Shown piece after piece: positions 1 through 8,841 of a stretch of 64,000 nucleotides of DNA. Every line of letters begins with the position of its first letter. Position 1 is the first letter of the stretch. The stretch lies in contig CAZVFD010000003.1 in NCBI GenBank assembly GCA_964625465.1, forward strand, positions 1 through 64,000. The letters are read 5' to 3'. The position numbers and the translations under genes are program-made. Under the pieces are notes generated by a model. The model worked only from the letters and a program-made list of their open reading frames with translations. It was not told where the DNA came from and did not search any database. The DNA is from CAZLFQ01 sp964625465 (lineage in GTDB: Bacteria > Pseudomonadota > Alphaproteobacteria > Rickettsiales > Midichloriaceae).

Positions 1-2229
1 CGAATATGTCAAAAATCGCTACATCTTCAATCAAGTTTTGGTTAACCGATTTCACCGTTTTCACAAAGTCAGAAATTGGTGTTTTCTCATTCACAATAAA
101 TGCAAAATCACGCGTTACTGGCTGCAAGTTATTTGCAATGTAAGAAGATCTAGCATGTTTAACTTTTAGCTCTGGCAAGTTGCCAACAAAGATTTCAAAG
201 CCAACAACATTATCGAGCAAATCATAATGCTTCAAAATGCGTGGCGAAAGCTGGCCAACATAGCCAATTAAATTTTTACCTAATTTCAACGAGCAGCTTT
301 TTCCTGGGTGATAATAGCTTGGCGCGTCGGCGGTTATCATCAACTTATTCGGGTCAAGCCCATACAACTCAATTAGGGCAAATACATCTGCCTTAACATC
401 ATAGAAATCAAACGAGCGTTGATCTTTATACACGCTCTTATGATTGCTTTCCCCAACTCTAATTCCAGCAATACATGCAGATTGGCGTAAGCTATCTGTA
501 GCTCTGAAAATATTAGATGCCTCAAACAAACTAAAGTTTGCAATACTTCTGGCATAATTATGCTGAGCTGCACTGATTAGGTTCGGAATAATGCTCTGGC
601 GCATTACCGAAAGTTCACTCGAGATTGGATTCATAATCTTAAGCGAATCCTTAAACCCAAATATGTCAGAAAACTTTTCTGACATGAATGACCAAGTTAC
701 TAGCTCACTCATACCTCTTGAAGAAAGTGCCGCACGAGCCTTGTCGATGAAGTTTTTCTCACGCCATTTTATTGAGCTAGTGTCCAGTGCCAAGTTAGGT
801 ACTTGGTCTAGGCCAATAATGCGCAAGACTTCTTCAACGATGTCTGCCTGTCCGATAATATCACCTTGCCTATAGCTTGGGATTGTCACTGTTTTTCCGT
901 CATACTCAAAACCAAGTTTCGACAAAACTGTTTTACATTTTTCTAAATCAACTTTCAGTCCTGAGAGTTTTTCAATGTAGTTGTGATCAAACTCAAGCGC
1001 TGTGAGGGNNNNNNNNNNACCGATGTGATGTAGTTAAAATCACCACCCTTAACTTTTAGTAAAGCTGAAGGTGTGCCACCACAATGTTCTGTAACTAAGT
1101 TGGTAATATAATCCATAAATAATTCAGCAATGCCACTGTCCACTCTGCGCTCGAAACGGTATCTTGCATCGGTAATTATATTAAGCGCTCTGCCGTCTTT
1201 TGAAATATTCGACGGGTTCCAATGCGCCATCTCAATGAAAATGTTTTTAGTCTCATCAGTAACTTTACTCGCATCGCCACCAATAATTCCTGCAATGGCT
1301 AAAACTTTTTTATCATCGGCAACTACGGTTGTGCCTTCAGGTAATTTATAAAGTTCACCATTAAGTGCTAAAAGTTCTTCTCCAGCTTTGGACTTTCTAA
1401 CGTGCAATGATCCTTCAATTTTATCGGCATCGAAAATATGTGAAGGTCTGCCGAGCGCAAACATTGCGAAGTTTGAGAAATCGATCAGTGCAGATTTTGG
1501 TGTTGAACCAATTGCTTTTAAAAAGTCTGTAACTTCTTTAGGGGAAGCGCAGTTTTTAACATTGGCAACATATCTGCCGTAAAATTCATAGCAGTTTTCT
1601 TTGTCTTCAATGCTTACATTAATTTTTGATGTTCCAGCTTCTTTTGGCTTAGCAACGCTAAGATTTTTCAATGTGCCAATTCCAGATGCTGCTAAATCAC
1701 GCGCAATGCCAAACACACTCGCTGCATCTCCTCTGTTTGGGGTGATTGATAATTCAAACACTACATCATCAAGACCAGCATATTTGTAAAACTCTGTGCC
1801 GACGGTTGCATCTGAAGCAAGTTCAATAATTCCGTCTGAATTACCATCAAGCATTAATTCTTCATTTGAACATAACATGCCGTTGCTATCGATGCTTCTA
1901 ATCTTGGAAGCTTTTATAACTAAGCCATTTGCAGGAATAACTGCGCCCACTGGTGCAAGTACAACCTTAATACCTTTGCGTGCATTAGGTGCGCCGCAAA
2001 CAACTTGCAGGACTTCCTTGCCGTTGTTCACTTTGCATACTGAAAGCTTATCAGCTTGCGGGTGCTTTTCCGCATCAACAATTTCAGCAACTATGAATGG
2101 TTTGTAAATTTCAGATTTATCAATTAGTTCTTCTACTTCAAGGCCTATCGAATTTAACTTGTCAGATATTTCCTGAGCACTAGCGCTGGTTTCTAAATAT
2201 TTTTTCAGTAACGAAAGTGTAAGCTTCAT
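1..2229 (-). CDS. pheT: Phenylalanyl-tRNA synthetase beta subunit (3' end beyond window, interrupted by N gap)
   Basis: Beta chain of the heterotetrameric cytoplasmic PheRS, which charges tRNA-Phe. The N-terminus (MKLTLSLLKKYL) leads into a tRNA-binding domain at about residues 40-150 and then the B3/B4 editing region. The frame breaks at the 10-base N run (1009-1018). Before it the protein reads to FNYITS; after it the same family resumes in another frame (LTALEFDHNYIEKLSG) and continues to base 1 through the typical C-terminal half, including the segment with ISSELSVMRQS. The apparent stop near 955 is therefore a gap artefact and not a mutation. The last residues lie outside the window. No pheS is next to the start, which is unusual. 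A TATACT -10 candidate lies about 30 bases upstream of the ATG. Confidence 0.95.
1009..1018. other. Assembly gap (10 N) inside pheT
   Basis: Run of ten N. The PheT reading frame before and after it is offset, so the true missing length is not exactly ten bases, or there is a one- or two-base error beside it. Confidence 0.98.
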
Positions 2230-2292
2230 ATTTTAAGTTTTTAGGTAAATTTCATGCGAGTATACATGGCTATTGGTTGGATTTAAAGCTTT

Positions 2293-3123
2293 TTATCCGC
2301 CCCGAGATGCTTCAGAATTTTCGAGATATTTTCGTCTAACATATTTTCCTGCTTCAACTGTGCCAAAGGTCACGAGATTGGCTATACCATATGGAACCGT
2401 GCCTCGGCACGAATGTTTTATGGCAGTAAGAAAACCGCGCTCTGCAAAAGTAGCTGATATGGTTTGGGCATGTAAAACGCCAGCTCTGTATAGAGATGTT
2501 TGACCATAAAACTCTGCCATGAATAAATTTTTAAAATGGTTTGTAGGAATAACTACAATTGTTGTTACCCCACCTACCCAAATGCATTTTACGATGTAAT
2601 TTGTTTTGTTATCAGACTTGCCAATTCTGTGTCTTAAATGCTTGTCATAGTATAATCCGCTTCCTATGAAAACATCCCAATATAAAAAGCTGTGGATGCC
2701 TGCGATCTGAACATTTCTTGAAAGTTTTGTTAATGCAGGTGTGTTTTGAAAGAAGCTGCCTAAAGTCGATAAGAAGCTTCGCCCTCTTGTAATTTGTGTG
2801 AGCCCAGTTCCATCCATTAAACCATTAAAGATGCAATCTGCGGCGCATAGTCGTAAAGCTGTGTCGTGAGGTCCTTTGCCAGTTTCCCAAGCAATGCCCC
2901 GAGGCATTTCTCTGCCATTTCTCCAGAAAATTGAGCTGGTACCAACCATCATTCTTGCCAGTGGAGTGATTGAGAAGAAAGTGGTTGCAGGTGAGAATGG
3001 ATTTTTCTGTAAGTAAAATTCCCAGTTAATTAGACCTGCATAGCCATGTGAGAAAGCCCCTCTAGTGAGGCCAATGGTAGCCGATTGCGCAAGATATTGT
3101 TCGAAAGATTTTCTATCAATCAT
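2293..3123 (-). CDS. Unrecognised 276-residue, probably membrane-associated protein
   Basis: I do not recognise this family. The protein has several moderately hydrophobic, glycine-rich segments (around residues 15-30, 45-60, 140-160 and 180-195) separated by basic loops, and no signal peptide. The last third (a PTNHFKNLF-like segment, then ERGFLTAIKHSCRG, then PYGIANLVTFGTVEAGKY) loosely resembles one repeat of mitochondrial-carrier-type proteins. The first two thirds do not show the carrier signature clearly, so this is only a hint. It lies between pheT and another unrecognised gene of similar size and strand, 74 bases away, and the two may be distant paralogues. Coding character is convincing from its length and composition. 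Confidence 0.7.
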   Translation of the reverse strand: MIDRKSFEQYLAQSATIGLTRGAFSHGYAGLINWEFYLQKNPFSPATTFFSITPLARMMVGTSSIFWRNGREMPRGIAWETGKGPHDTALRLCAADCIFNGLMDGTGLTQITRGRSFLSTLGSFFQNTPALTKLSRNVQIAGIHSFLYWDVFIGSGLYYDKHLRHRIGKSDNKTNYIVKCIWVGGVTTIVVIPTNHFKNLFMAEFYGQTSLYRAGVLHAQTISATFAERGFLTAIKHSCRGTVPYGIANLVTFGTVEAGKYVRRKYLENSEASRGG

Positions 3124-3197
3124 TTTAAATTTTAAGCATGCAGATATTGATTATCAATAGCTTATAATTCTTAATAGAGCAAATTCTATCAGCAGGT

Positions 3198-3989
3198 TTA
3201 TCTACTCAGGCTGTACCAACTTTCTAGAGCCATTTTTCCAACGTGCGAAGCGCCATTACACACAAAGCCTAAGACTGGATTTGTAAAGATGCTTTGGCCT
3301 TTGTGTATTTCTGTTTCTAATCCTGCTACTTTGTACAGGCTCGATAATAGTACCGATGAAAGTCCTGCAGCTGCAGATGCGGTATAACCCCATCCCCAAG
3401 GAATCATTGCATTAACGCCATTAAAAATTAAACGCTCAAGGAAGCGTTGTTGTGCAGCTCCTGCTGCGCCAACTTTAAAATCGTTTTTAGGAATGTTGAA
3501 AAAGTCGGTTTCGAATCTGTTGAAAATATAAGTCATAGTTGAGCCTACAGAAGCTGCGCTAGCTATTGCAATTGCAGGGGCTAAATATACTGACTCAGCA
3601 GGAAGAATGTTTCTAATTGTTTCGGTCAAAGCGGGAGTTAGAGCTGTAGTAAATGCGAAATTAACAAAAGCCTTTGTTGAGCTATTTATTATGCTGTAAG
3701 TTGAGCCAATTGTCTGCTGGTTTATGGTAATGTTACCATAAGAAAAATTGGTTTTTTGTATTATTAGATCGCACTTTTTAACCATTGCAGAATCATGATA
3801 ATATGCCCCTATTAAGGACCCAAGAGAGCTCAGTGTAAGGTTGGTAGTTGCCGCAACAGGTAATTTGTTAGCTAATAACAAACTCGCACAGGTTACAATG
3901 CCCAATGAATAGGTTAGAGCGTCAGACGCTTGATAAATGTCTAGACCTGGTACTGTGCTGGTTTTGGCTATTTTTTTCTTTTTTCCCAT
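3198..3989 (-). CDS. Unrecognised 263-residue protein with hydrophobic segments
   Basis: No family recognised. The N-terminus is strongly basic (MGKKKKIAK), followed by hydrophobic Ala/Leu/Thr-rich stretches at about residues 27-45, 50-62, 105-120 and 135-155 and a glycine/alanine-rich segment near residues 195-215. This suggests an integral or peripheral membrane protein without a cleavable signal. A ribosome site (GGGGGAT) lies just before the ATG, and a good promoter (TTGATT, 18 bases, TATAAT) reads into it. It may be co-transcribed with the next gene downstream, 74 bases away. A weak resemblance in size and hydrophobic pattern to that neighbour is all that can be said about function. Confidence 0.7.
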   Translation of the reverse strand: MGKKKKIAKTSTVPGLDIYQASDALTYSLGIVTCASLLLANKLPVAATTNLTLSSLGSLIGAYYHDSAMVKKCDLIIQKTNFSYGNITINQQTIGSTYSIINSSTKAFVNFAFTTALTPALTETIRNILPAESVYLAPAIAIASAASVGSTMTYIFNRFETDFFNIPKNDFKVGAAGAAQQRFLERLIFNGVNAMIPWGWGYTASAAAGLSSVLLSSLYKVAGLETEIHKGQSIFTNPVLGFVCNGASHVGKMALESWYSLSR

Positions 3990-4011
3990 AAATCCCCCGA
4001 TTATTAGGTGT

Positions 4012-4041
4012 ATTATATCAAAAAAACGTCATGTAAATCAA
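4012..4041 (-). promoter_or_regulatory. Sigma-70 type promoter for the gene at 3198-3989
   Basis: On the minus strand, -35 TTGATT (4041-4036) and a perfect -10 TATAAT (4017-4012) with an 18-base spacer. The -10 is preceded by TG, an extended -10 feature. The start codon lies about 22 bases downstream of the -10. Confidence 0.6.
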
Positions 4042-4064
4042 TAAAATAGTGTTTTTCGGGCGGA

Positions 4065-4853
4065 TTATGTTGCTGAATTGAAGCCTAGTCTAGCCAATAT
4101 CTCGGAAACAAGTTTTAGCCTGTTTAGATTATGATGCTTTAAGATTGGAATGAGATCTTTAATATAATGATCATTTTTATTGAGTGAGTCAGGATTAAAT
4201 TCAAAGTGAACACCCGATAGAACAACATTTCCCTTTCCGTATTTTATATGAATAATAGCTGGCAGATTGCCTTTGTAGTTTGCAATTACAGAGACGTTTT
4301 TGAAATGTGCAGCATTTTCAAAGTAACCGCCGCCATTGTAATACACAGTTGCTTTACCAATGTCTGCCGCTCTGGCGCCGCTGTTGTTTTTGTAGTCATA
4401 TTTGTCTAGTACAGGGCCGATAGATTTTCCAGGGAAAAAGTCTAATTCTCTATCTCCTAAAACCTCTAGCTCGCCGCCCTTGTCGAACTCAACATAGGAG
4501 GAAGCATAATATGCGCCAGCACATATTCCTAAGAAGGAGCCACCGTTTTTAACAAATGCTTTAATATTTTCATTGGCCTTGCCATTTAGTTTTTTTGCAT
4601 AAGGCAAATCTGCCCCACCTGGTATTATAAAAAGAACAGCATCTTTTGCCCAATTATTTTTTATAACTTCTTCAGCATTAATGGTTTTTATAGAGTGTTT
4701 AGGTAACGCCTCTTTTAGTGTTTCGATTGTTAGAGGTAAAGACTTTTGTCCAACACCTTCGTCGTTATAGATGTATACAGAGTTTGAATCTGCCCAAGAA
4801 GTTTTAGTAGTCAGGCAAAATAACAGAATCAAAATATAAAAGAAATTTTTCAT
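4065..4853 (-). CDS. Secreted BPL_N-like (glutamine-amidotransferase fold) protein
   Basis: The 262-residue protein starts with a signal peptide (about residues 1-21, ending KTSWA). The mature part shows the class I amidotransferase-like fold found at the N-terminus of eukaryotic biotin-protein ligase and in stand-alone bacterial BPL_N proteins: an FIIPGGADLPY segment near residue 75, a nucleophile elbow GICAGAYYAS near residue 110 with a plausible catalytic Cys, and a conserved GVHFEFNP segment near the end. The substrate of such secreted forms is not established. It is the last gene of a long leftward operon, 3 bases after the upstream GNAT gene. Family assignment is fairly sure; function is unknown. 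Confidence 0.75.
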   Translation of the reverse strand: MKNFFYILILLFCLTTKTSWADSNSVYIYNDEGVGQKSLPLTIETLKEALPKHSIKTINAEEVIKNNWAKDAVLFIIPGGADLPYAKKLNGKANENIKAFVKNGGSFLGICAGAYYASSYVEFDKGGELEVLGDRELDFFPGKSIGPVLDKYDYKNNSGARAADIGKATVYYNGGGYFENAAHFKNVSVIANYKGNLPAIIHIKYGKGNVVLSGVHFEFNPDSLNKNDHYIKDLIPILKHHNLNRLKLVSEILARLGFNSAT

Positions 4854-4856
4854 CAG

Positions 4857-5564
4857 TTACAAAATACAAAAATTCCATTTTTGCACTTCTTTGAAGCCAA
4901 GCTTCTTATATAAAAATTCACCTGTCTCTGAAGCATGCAATGCAAAGAATTTACCACCTAAACTTTTGCTATTGAAAAGACAAGCATTCATAATTTTTTG
5001 TCCTATGCCTTTTCTGCGATATTGCTCGAGTACGTTGATACTTGAAATATAAACTAAGTCGTTATCATCTATGTGAAAGTGCCCTACTCCCACTATCTTG
5101 TCAGCATCTTTGAAACAAAGTAATTGAGATCTATTGATATTATAGGTTGCGTCAAAGAACTTGAAGGTTTCGTTTTTATCAACCCCTGACACAATCGCGG
5201 CAACATTACACCATTCTAAAACTTCAGAGCTATCTTTTAGAGTTGTAATATCGCGATCATGGCTGAGTATGGGTAGTTGATCATCTGAAAGGTGCATTTC
5301 GGTAATTTCAGCAGTAACTAAAGCGGTTTTTTCTAAGGGATTTGATTTGCCTTTGGGCTGTAAAATTCCAAAGGTGTGTTCACCAAAATAATTTTTTATT
5401 AGGTCAGGGTTTTTACAGTCCCCATCAATTATTGCCAAGTTCAAGTTCGGTATATTTGTAGGCGATTTTAGAAATATAATATTGTCTTGTTTAGAAATAT
5501 CCCAGCCGGGCTTATTCCCAACTTTCTTCCAAAGTTGGATTAAATTGTTTGTAATATAATTCAT
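4857..5564 (-). CDS. GNAT-family N-acetyltransferase
   Basis: Acetyl-CoA-dependent acyltransferase of unknown substrate, 235 residues. The catalytic GNAT core is in the C-terminal half: a beta strand ending YISSINVL near residue 175, the acetyl-CoA loop YRRKGIGQKIMNAC (R-x-x-G-x-G type) and the closing FLYKKLGFKEV motif. The N-terminal about 100 residues lack a recognised domain. The start overlaps the stop of the upstream GyrI-like gene in an ATGA, so the two are probably translationally coupled. It is one of several GNAT genes in this operon. Confidence 0.85.
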   Translation of the reverse strand: MNYITNNLIQLWKKVGNKPGWDISKQDNIIFLKSPTNIPNLNLAIIDGDCKNPDLIKNYFGEHTFGILQPKGKSNPLEKTALVTAEITEMHLSDDQLPILSHDRDITTLKDSSEVLEWCNVAAIVSGVDKNETFKFFDATYNINRSQLLCFKDADKIVGVGHFHIDDNDLVYISSINVLEQYRRKGIGQKIMNACLFNSKSLGGKFFALHASETGEFLYKKLGFKEVQKWNFCIL

Positions 5565-6058
5565 TTTTTGACCCCGATATATATATCAAGAACAACATTG
5601 CTGTGATCTTGGGAGCGCTCATCGTATACTTCGAAATCAGCGATATAAGCACGCTCACTGCCTAATTCCGAAGGCTTCATTTTCCAAATGTCCTTCCACA
5701 TATTGATACAGACATCTGGCATGGGACCTGGCCTATTTGTAAATTTTACATAGGATTGATTTGGTATGGTTAAAGTTTCAAAACCTGTTTCAATTCCGTT
5801 AAAATTTGCCACTTCTTCACCAATAAAATATGTGTAGTCACCGGTGAAATCACTTTCATAATTTGTGTAAACACAATAGGTAGTGCCAGGTTTTTGACGG
5901 TTGGGGATTTTGGCATTCAGTCCATTATGAAAATATTTTTGAACTGTTGCTGCAAGTATATTTTTTGAAGGATCTGTCGAAAAAATATTAGCATTATTTG
6001 TTCTACAGGTGATTCCTATTAGTTTAATTTCAGGGAGTTGTGCTTGAGTTTTTTGCAT
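5561..6058 (-). CDS. GyrI-like / AraC effector-binding domain protein
   Basis: Small cytoplasmic protein of the GyrI-like or integron-associated effector-binding superfamily, whose members bind small hydrophobic or cationic molecules without a DNA-binding domain. Signs are the early LIGITCRTNN strand, a central GDYTYFIGEEV segment, TLTIPNQSYVKF, and a C-terminal FEVYDERS segment followed by a hydrophobic strand. The chosen ATG gives 165 residues; a TTG eight codons upstream is also open. It is coupled by ATGA to the downstream GNAT. In a block of drug-modifying enzymes a ligand-binding or ligand-sequestering role fits, but that is inference. Confidence 0.7.
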   Translation of the reverse strand: MQKTQAQLPEIKLIGITCRTNNANIFSTDPSKNILAATVQKYFHNGLNAKIPNRQKPGTTYCVYTNYESDFTGDYTYFIGEEVANFNGIETGFETLTIPNQSYVKFTNRPGPMPDVCINMWKDIWKMKPSELGSERAYIADFEVYDERSQDHSNVVLDIYIGVKK

Positions 6059-6156
6059 GGTGGAAACAGAAAAGTTTTCCAAACTGTAGCATTGATTAAT
6101 GGTACAGACAAGGATAGCTTGTATCGGTTCATAAGGATAGTATCATGCTTACATCG

Positions 6157-6738
6157 CTAGTTACGTACAAAGAACTCATCCACTATAGCTTTATGTTTTA
6201 AACGCTCAATTTCCCACTGTTTTAGCATTTCGTTTCGAGATGCTTGGGTATGAGTATTTAGATAGTTTTTCACAAAAGTAATATAGGCCCATTCTGCTTT
6301 AGGAGAACTGCCGTTTGTTTTTCTAAGCTCATATTCCTTTCTCCACATATCAGCAAATTCTTGATATGTAGGTGGGGCTCCATCCATCCAGCGTTGTTCC
6401 AACCAATCAACGCCAAATGCCGTGAAATGAAAATGTTGCCCGATAATAGCTTTGAAGAAAAGACGAGTTTTTAAATCATTTTTGTAAAGCCCTTTGAGTA
6501 TTAGGTCGCTGGGTTTCGGAGTATAATCTTTATTGCTCTTTGAGAGTGATGTGGATGGATATTTAGCAAGCTCAATCTTTTCGCCTGTCTTGAGAAAATG
6601 CAAGATTCTATAAATTAGGGTGAATTTCTTACCCTTCAAAGAAAGGCCTAATTTTTCACAGTAAGCTTTAAGTTCACTAACATGTAAATAATTCATGCTG
6701 TTTTGTAATTGTACCAAGTTTTTAGTGGTAACACTCAT
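6157..6738 (-). CDS. SAP-like domain plus DUF6434-type protein
   Basis: The 193-residue protein has an N-terminal SAP-like helix pair (residues about 15-55, pattern HVSELKAYCEKLGLSLKGKK). This is followed by a conserved region (about 90-150) with the FFKAIIGQHFHFTAFGVDWL and TYQEFADMWRKEYE patterns seen in bacterial SAP-associated DUF6434 proteins. SAP modules usually bind nucleic acid, but the function of these bacterial proteins is unknown. The start overlaps the upstream GNAT stop (ATGA). It is followed by a 98-base gap before the GyrI-like gene, so a new transcript could begin there. Confidence 0.65.
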   Translation of the reverse strand: MSVTTKNLVQLQNSMNYLHVSELKAYCEKLGLSLKGKKFTLIYRILHFLKTGEKIELAKYPSTSLSKSNKDYTPKPSDLILKGLYKNDLKTRLFFKAIIGQHFHFTAFGVDWLEQRWMDGAPPTYQEFADMWRKEYELRKTNGSSPKAEWAYITFVKNYLNTHTQASRNEMLKQWEIERLKHKAIVDEFFVRN

Positions 6739-7202
6739 AACCCCACCTCCATAACGGTTACAGGATGAGATTTAAATTCATCCATCCCAATCTTCTTCCA
6801 CCCACGGTGTAGATAGTACTCTGCTATATAAGGATCAAAAGTAAATAAGTACAGTTTTTTAAACCCAAGTTCTTTTGTTTTTAGTATGGCGACATCAATC
6901 AGCATATTACCAATGCCTTGCTTTTGATGCTGAGGTGCAACGACCACATCTGCAAGCCATGGACCTAAATCTGGTCTAAATTCTTCTTTAAGCTTAAACG
7001 TGCAGAATCCTACTGGAATTTCATCACTCAGTGCTAGGAATGAAGTTGCATCATCTGGGTGATTGAGTTCAGCATACGTCAAAGACTCTATCTCTTGAAT
7101 TGTAAGCTCTGGAAACCAAATTTTACCTAAAACCTCATGCCAAATATTCGCAAGTGTAGGTATGGCTTCGGGGTGGTTTTTCAGTTGGTCGATTTTGATC
7201 AT
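6735..7202 (-). CDS. GNAT-family N-acetyltransferase
   Basis: Single-domain GNAT of 155 residues. It shows the GFCTFKL strand, the catalytic-core LADVVVAPQHQKQGIGNMLI segment with the Q-x-x-G-x-G acetyl-CoA loop, and YYLHRGWKKIG near the end. The start at 7202 is preferred because its ATG overlaps the upstream stop as ATGA; a more upstream start would overlap the previous gene by 25 bases. It is coupled at both ends within the leftward operon. The substrate cannot be told from sequence. Confidence 0.85.
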   Translation of the reverse strand: MIKIDQLKNHPEAIPTLANIWHEVLGKIWFPELTIQEIESLTYAELNHPDDATSFLALSDEIPVGFCTFKLKEEFRPDLGPWLADVVVAPQHQKQGIGNMLIDVAILKTKELGFKKLYLFTFDPYIAEYYLHRGWKKIGMDEFKSHPVTVMEVGL

Positions 7203-8836
7203 GCTATACCGCCCATAAACCACTCAGATGCTATAGATAGGTTTTGATCTCGTAAAAAATCACGCTTAGGCTTATCATGTGCGCCGCATACCACAAGTAT
7301 TTGAGAAACACCTTTCGTTTTAGCCATGCTCTTAATCTTTTCTATCAATTGCTCTCCTACAGATCCCCAAAGATTTTCTGATTTCACGCAGAAGTCATCA
7401 ATCATCAAGGTCAACCCACCTGGATTATAAACTTCCGGAGCAGGCACTAGTTTGCCAATAATGAATCCTAGAATCTCCTCGTCATCGCGAGGCGTTAGCC
7501 GTGGCGATCCAGTATTGTTTTCCTGGATTGCTTCGCTTTGCTCGCAATGACGAGTAGCAGTAAACATCAAATAATTTATATCTTCTAAAAGTTCTTTAAA
7601 CCATTCTTTTTGGGCATTGTCACCCTTCTCTCCAGCATATCGCCAAAACTGGGGTTGGGCTTTTTCGTAAGTCAACCGCTTGGCTTTTGAAAGTAGAACC
7701 ATGGCATCGATATCAGAAAGCTGAGGCGTGCGCACAACAAACTGGGGAAGTGTATTTTGATTGATGATATTTTGCGTATCAAATTCAAAAATGATTCTTC
7801 GAGGGCAATGCTCATCATATGCAACTTCTTTGCTTTGCTTACTAAAAGCGCCATAGGTAAAGTCACTGATAGACTTTTCCCAAAACTTTAAGGCTGACTT
7901 ATTATTAGGGATAACAGAAACTTCCCACATGCCAGGATGCATATTCCATACCTGTTTAGCAACACGAGTAGCAATGCCCATGCCTTGGAATTTAGCGATA
8001 ATAAAAAACTCACCCATGTTCCAGGTGTTTGTGGCATCTTCAGTTGCTTGATTAAGTAGGACAAAGCCGGCTATCTCATCATAAACCTTAATTAGATAAA
8101 CTTTTCTTGACGGGTCAGTGAAATAATTTTTAAAATCAAAACACTCATAAAGCCCATTTTCCGGAATAGCCCAATCAGACGAAATTGATCCACATTCTCG
8201 TGATATGTCATAAACGTAGAAACGTGCCATATTTTGAATGCATGGATAATCATTCAGCGTTGCCTTGGTAATCGAAATTTTTGGCTCAAATTTCTTGATG
8301 AGTAAATGATGAAGTTTTCCTGCGCCACTTACATCACCTTCCATCATGAAATCACACACGTGTTTAAAGCCTGCCTTCATATAAACATGCATTGCTTTAG
8401 GGTTATCGCTAGCAGGGTCGATTATGAATGTATCTGATTTGGGGTCAAAAAATTCCCGAAAATAATCGACAAAATCAGAAAGCGTTTTCGATCCGTAACC
8501 TTTGCCCAAAAACTTAGGGTTACCAATCATGTAATCAATCCCATAAGTATTCCCCGTTTTTGAAAGTCTTTTAAGTTTTTCTTCGCCTATATCTCCCTTA
8601 TGCGTTTCCTGAATGGTCATCAGCATTGCAAAAGCTTCATCTTTAAGATATGCAATCCAATAAACATACAGCCCATCTGCATAAGACGATGGTGTTTTTC
8701 GCCCTTCAGCAAAATTGACAATATCGTCTTTATGCCCTTGCGTATTATCCCAAAATTCCATAATGTGGGGCTGACGCAACCAGCTAAAGATGGTGTCTAA
8801 ATGAGCTCCTGTTACTTTTTCAAAATGAATTTTCAT
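7199..8836 (-). CDS. Triple GNAT acetyltransferase fusion carrying an in-frame palindromic insert
   Basis: A 545-residue protein with three acetyltransferase-like units in tandem. Unit 1 (about 1-185) resembles AAC(6')/IucB-type enzymes: PHIMEFWDN near the start and LGKGYGSKTLSDF as acetyl-CoA loop. Unit 2 (about 186-355) has FQGMGIATRVAKQVW. Unit 3 (about 365-545) has an N-terminal region starting FVVRTPQLSDID and a degenerate C-terminal half. Unit 3 is interrupted near residues 426-452 by a peptide (RHCEQSEAIQ ... SPRLTPRDDE) encoded by a 73-base palindromic repeat that keeps the frame open. Neighbouring genes overlap or nearly touch. Three fused GNAT units are unusual; substrates are unknown. 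Confidence 0.85.
   Translation of the reverse strand: MKIHFEKVTGAHLDTIFSWLRQPHIMEFWDNTQGHKDDIVNFAEGRKTPSSYADGLYVYWIAYLKDEAFAMLMTIQETHKGDIGEEKLKRLSKTGNTYGIDYMIGNPKFLGKGYGSKTLSDFVDYFREFFDPKSDTFIIDPASDNPKAMHVYMKAGFKHVCDFMMEGDVSGAGKLHHLLIKKFEPKISITKATLNDYPCIQNMARFYVYDISRECGSISSDWAIPENGLYECFDFKNYFTDPSRKVYLIKVYDEIAGFVLLNQATEDATNTWNMGEFFIIAKFQGMGIATRVAKQVWNMHPGMWEVSVIPNNKSALKFWEKSISDFTYGAFSKQSKEVAYDEHCPRRIIFEFDTQNIINQNTLPQFVVRTPQLSDIDAMVLLSKAKRLTYEKAQPQFWRYAGEKGDNAQKEWFKELLEDINYLMFTATRHCEQSEAIQENNTGSPRLTPRDDEEILGFIIGKLVPAPEVYNPGGLTLMIDDFCVKSENLWGSVGEQLIEKIKSMAKTKGVSQILVVCGAHDKPKRDFLRDQNLSIASEWFMGGIA
7480..7552. repeat. Palindromic element inserted in-frame in a coding sequence
   Basis: Imperfect inverted repeat. 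The outer arms CGTCATCGCGAG (7480-7491) and CTCGCAATGACG (7541-7552) pair with one mismatch. The inner arms GGCGATCCAG (7503-7512) and CTGGATTGCT (7523-7532) pair with G-U tolerance around a short A/T-rich centre. The sequence type is a common dispersed bacterial palindrome and behaves like Rickettsia palindromic elements, which are known to sit in-frame in genes. It adds about 26 residues to the third GNAT unit. No second copy was found in this window. Confidence 0.8.
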
Positions 8837-8841
8837 AGATC

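Noticed and set aside
955..1008. Apparent premature stop in pheT
   Set aside because: The PheT protein continues in a different frame on the far side of the 10-N run up to base 1, so this is a gap-length artefact.
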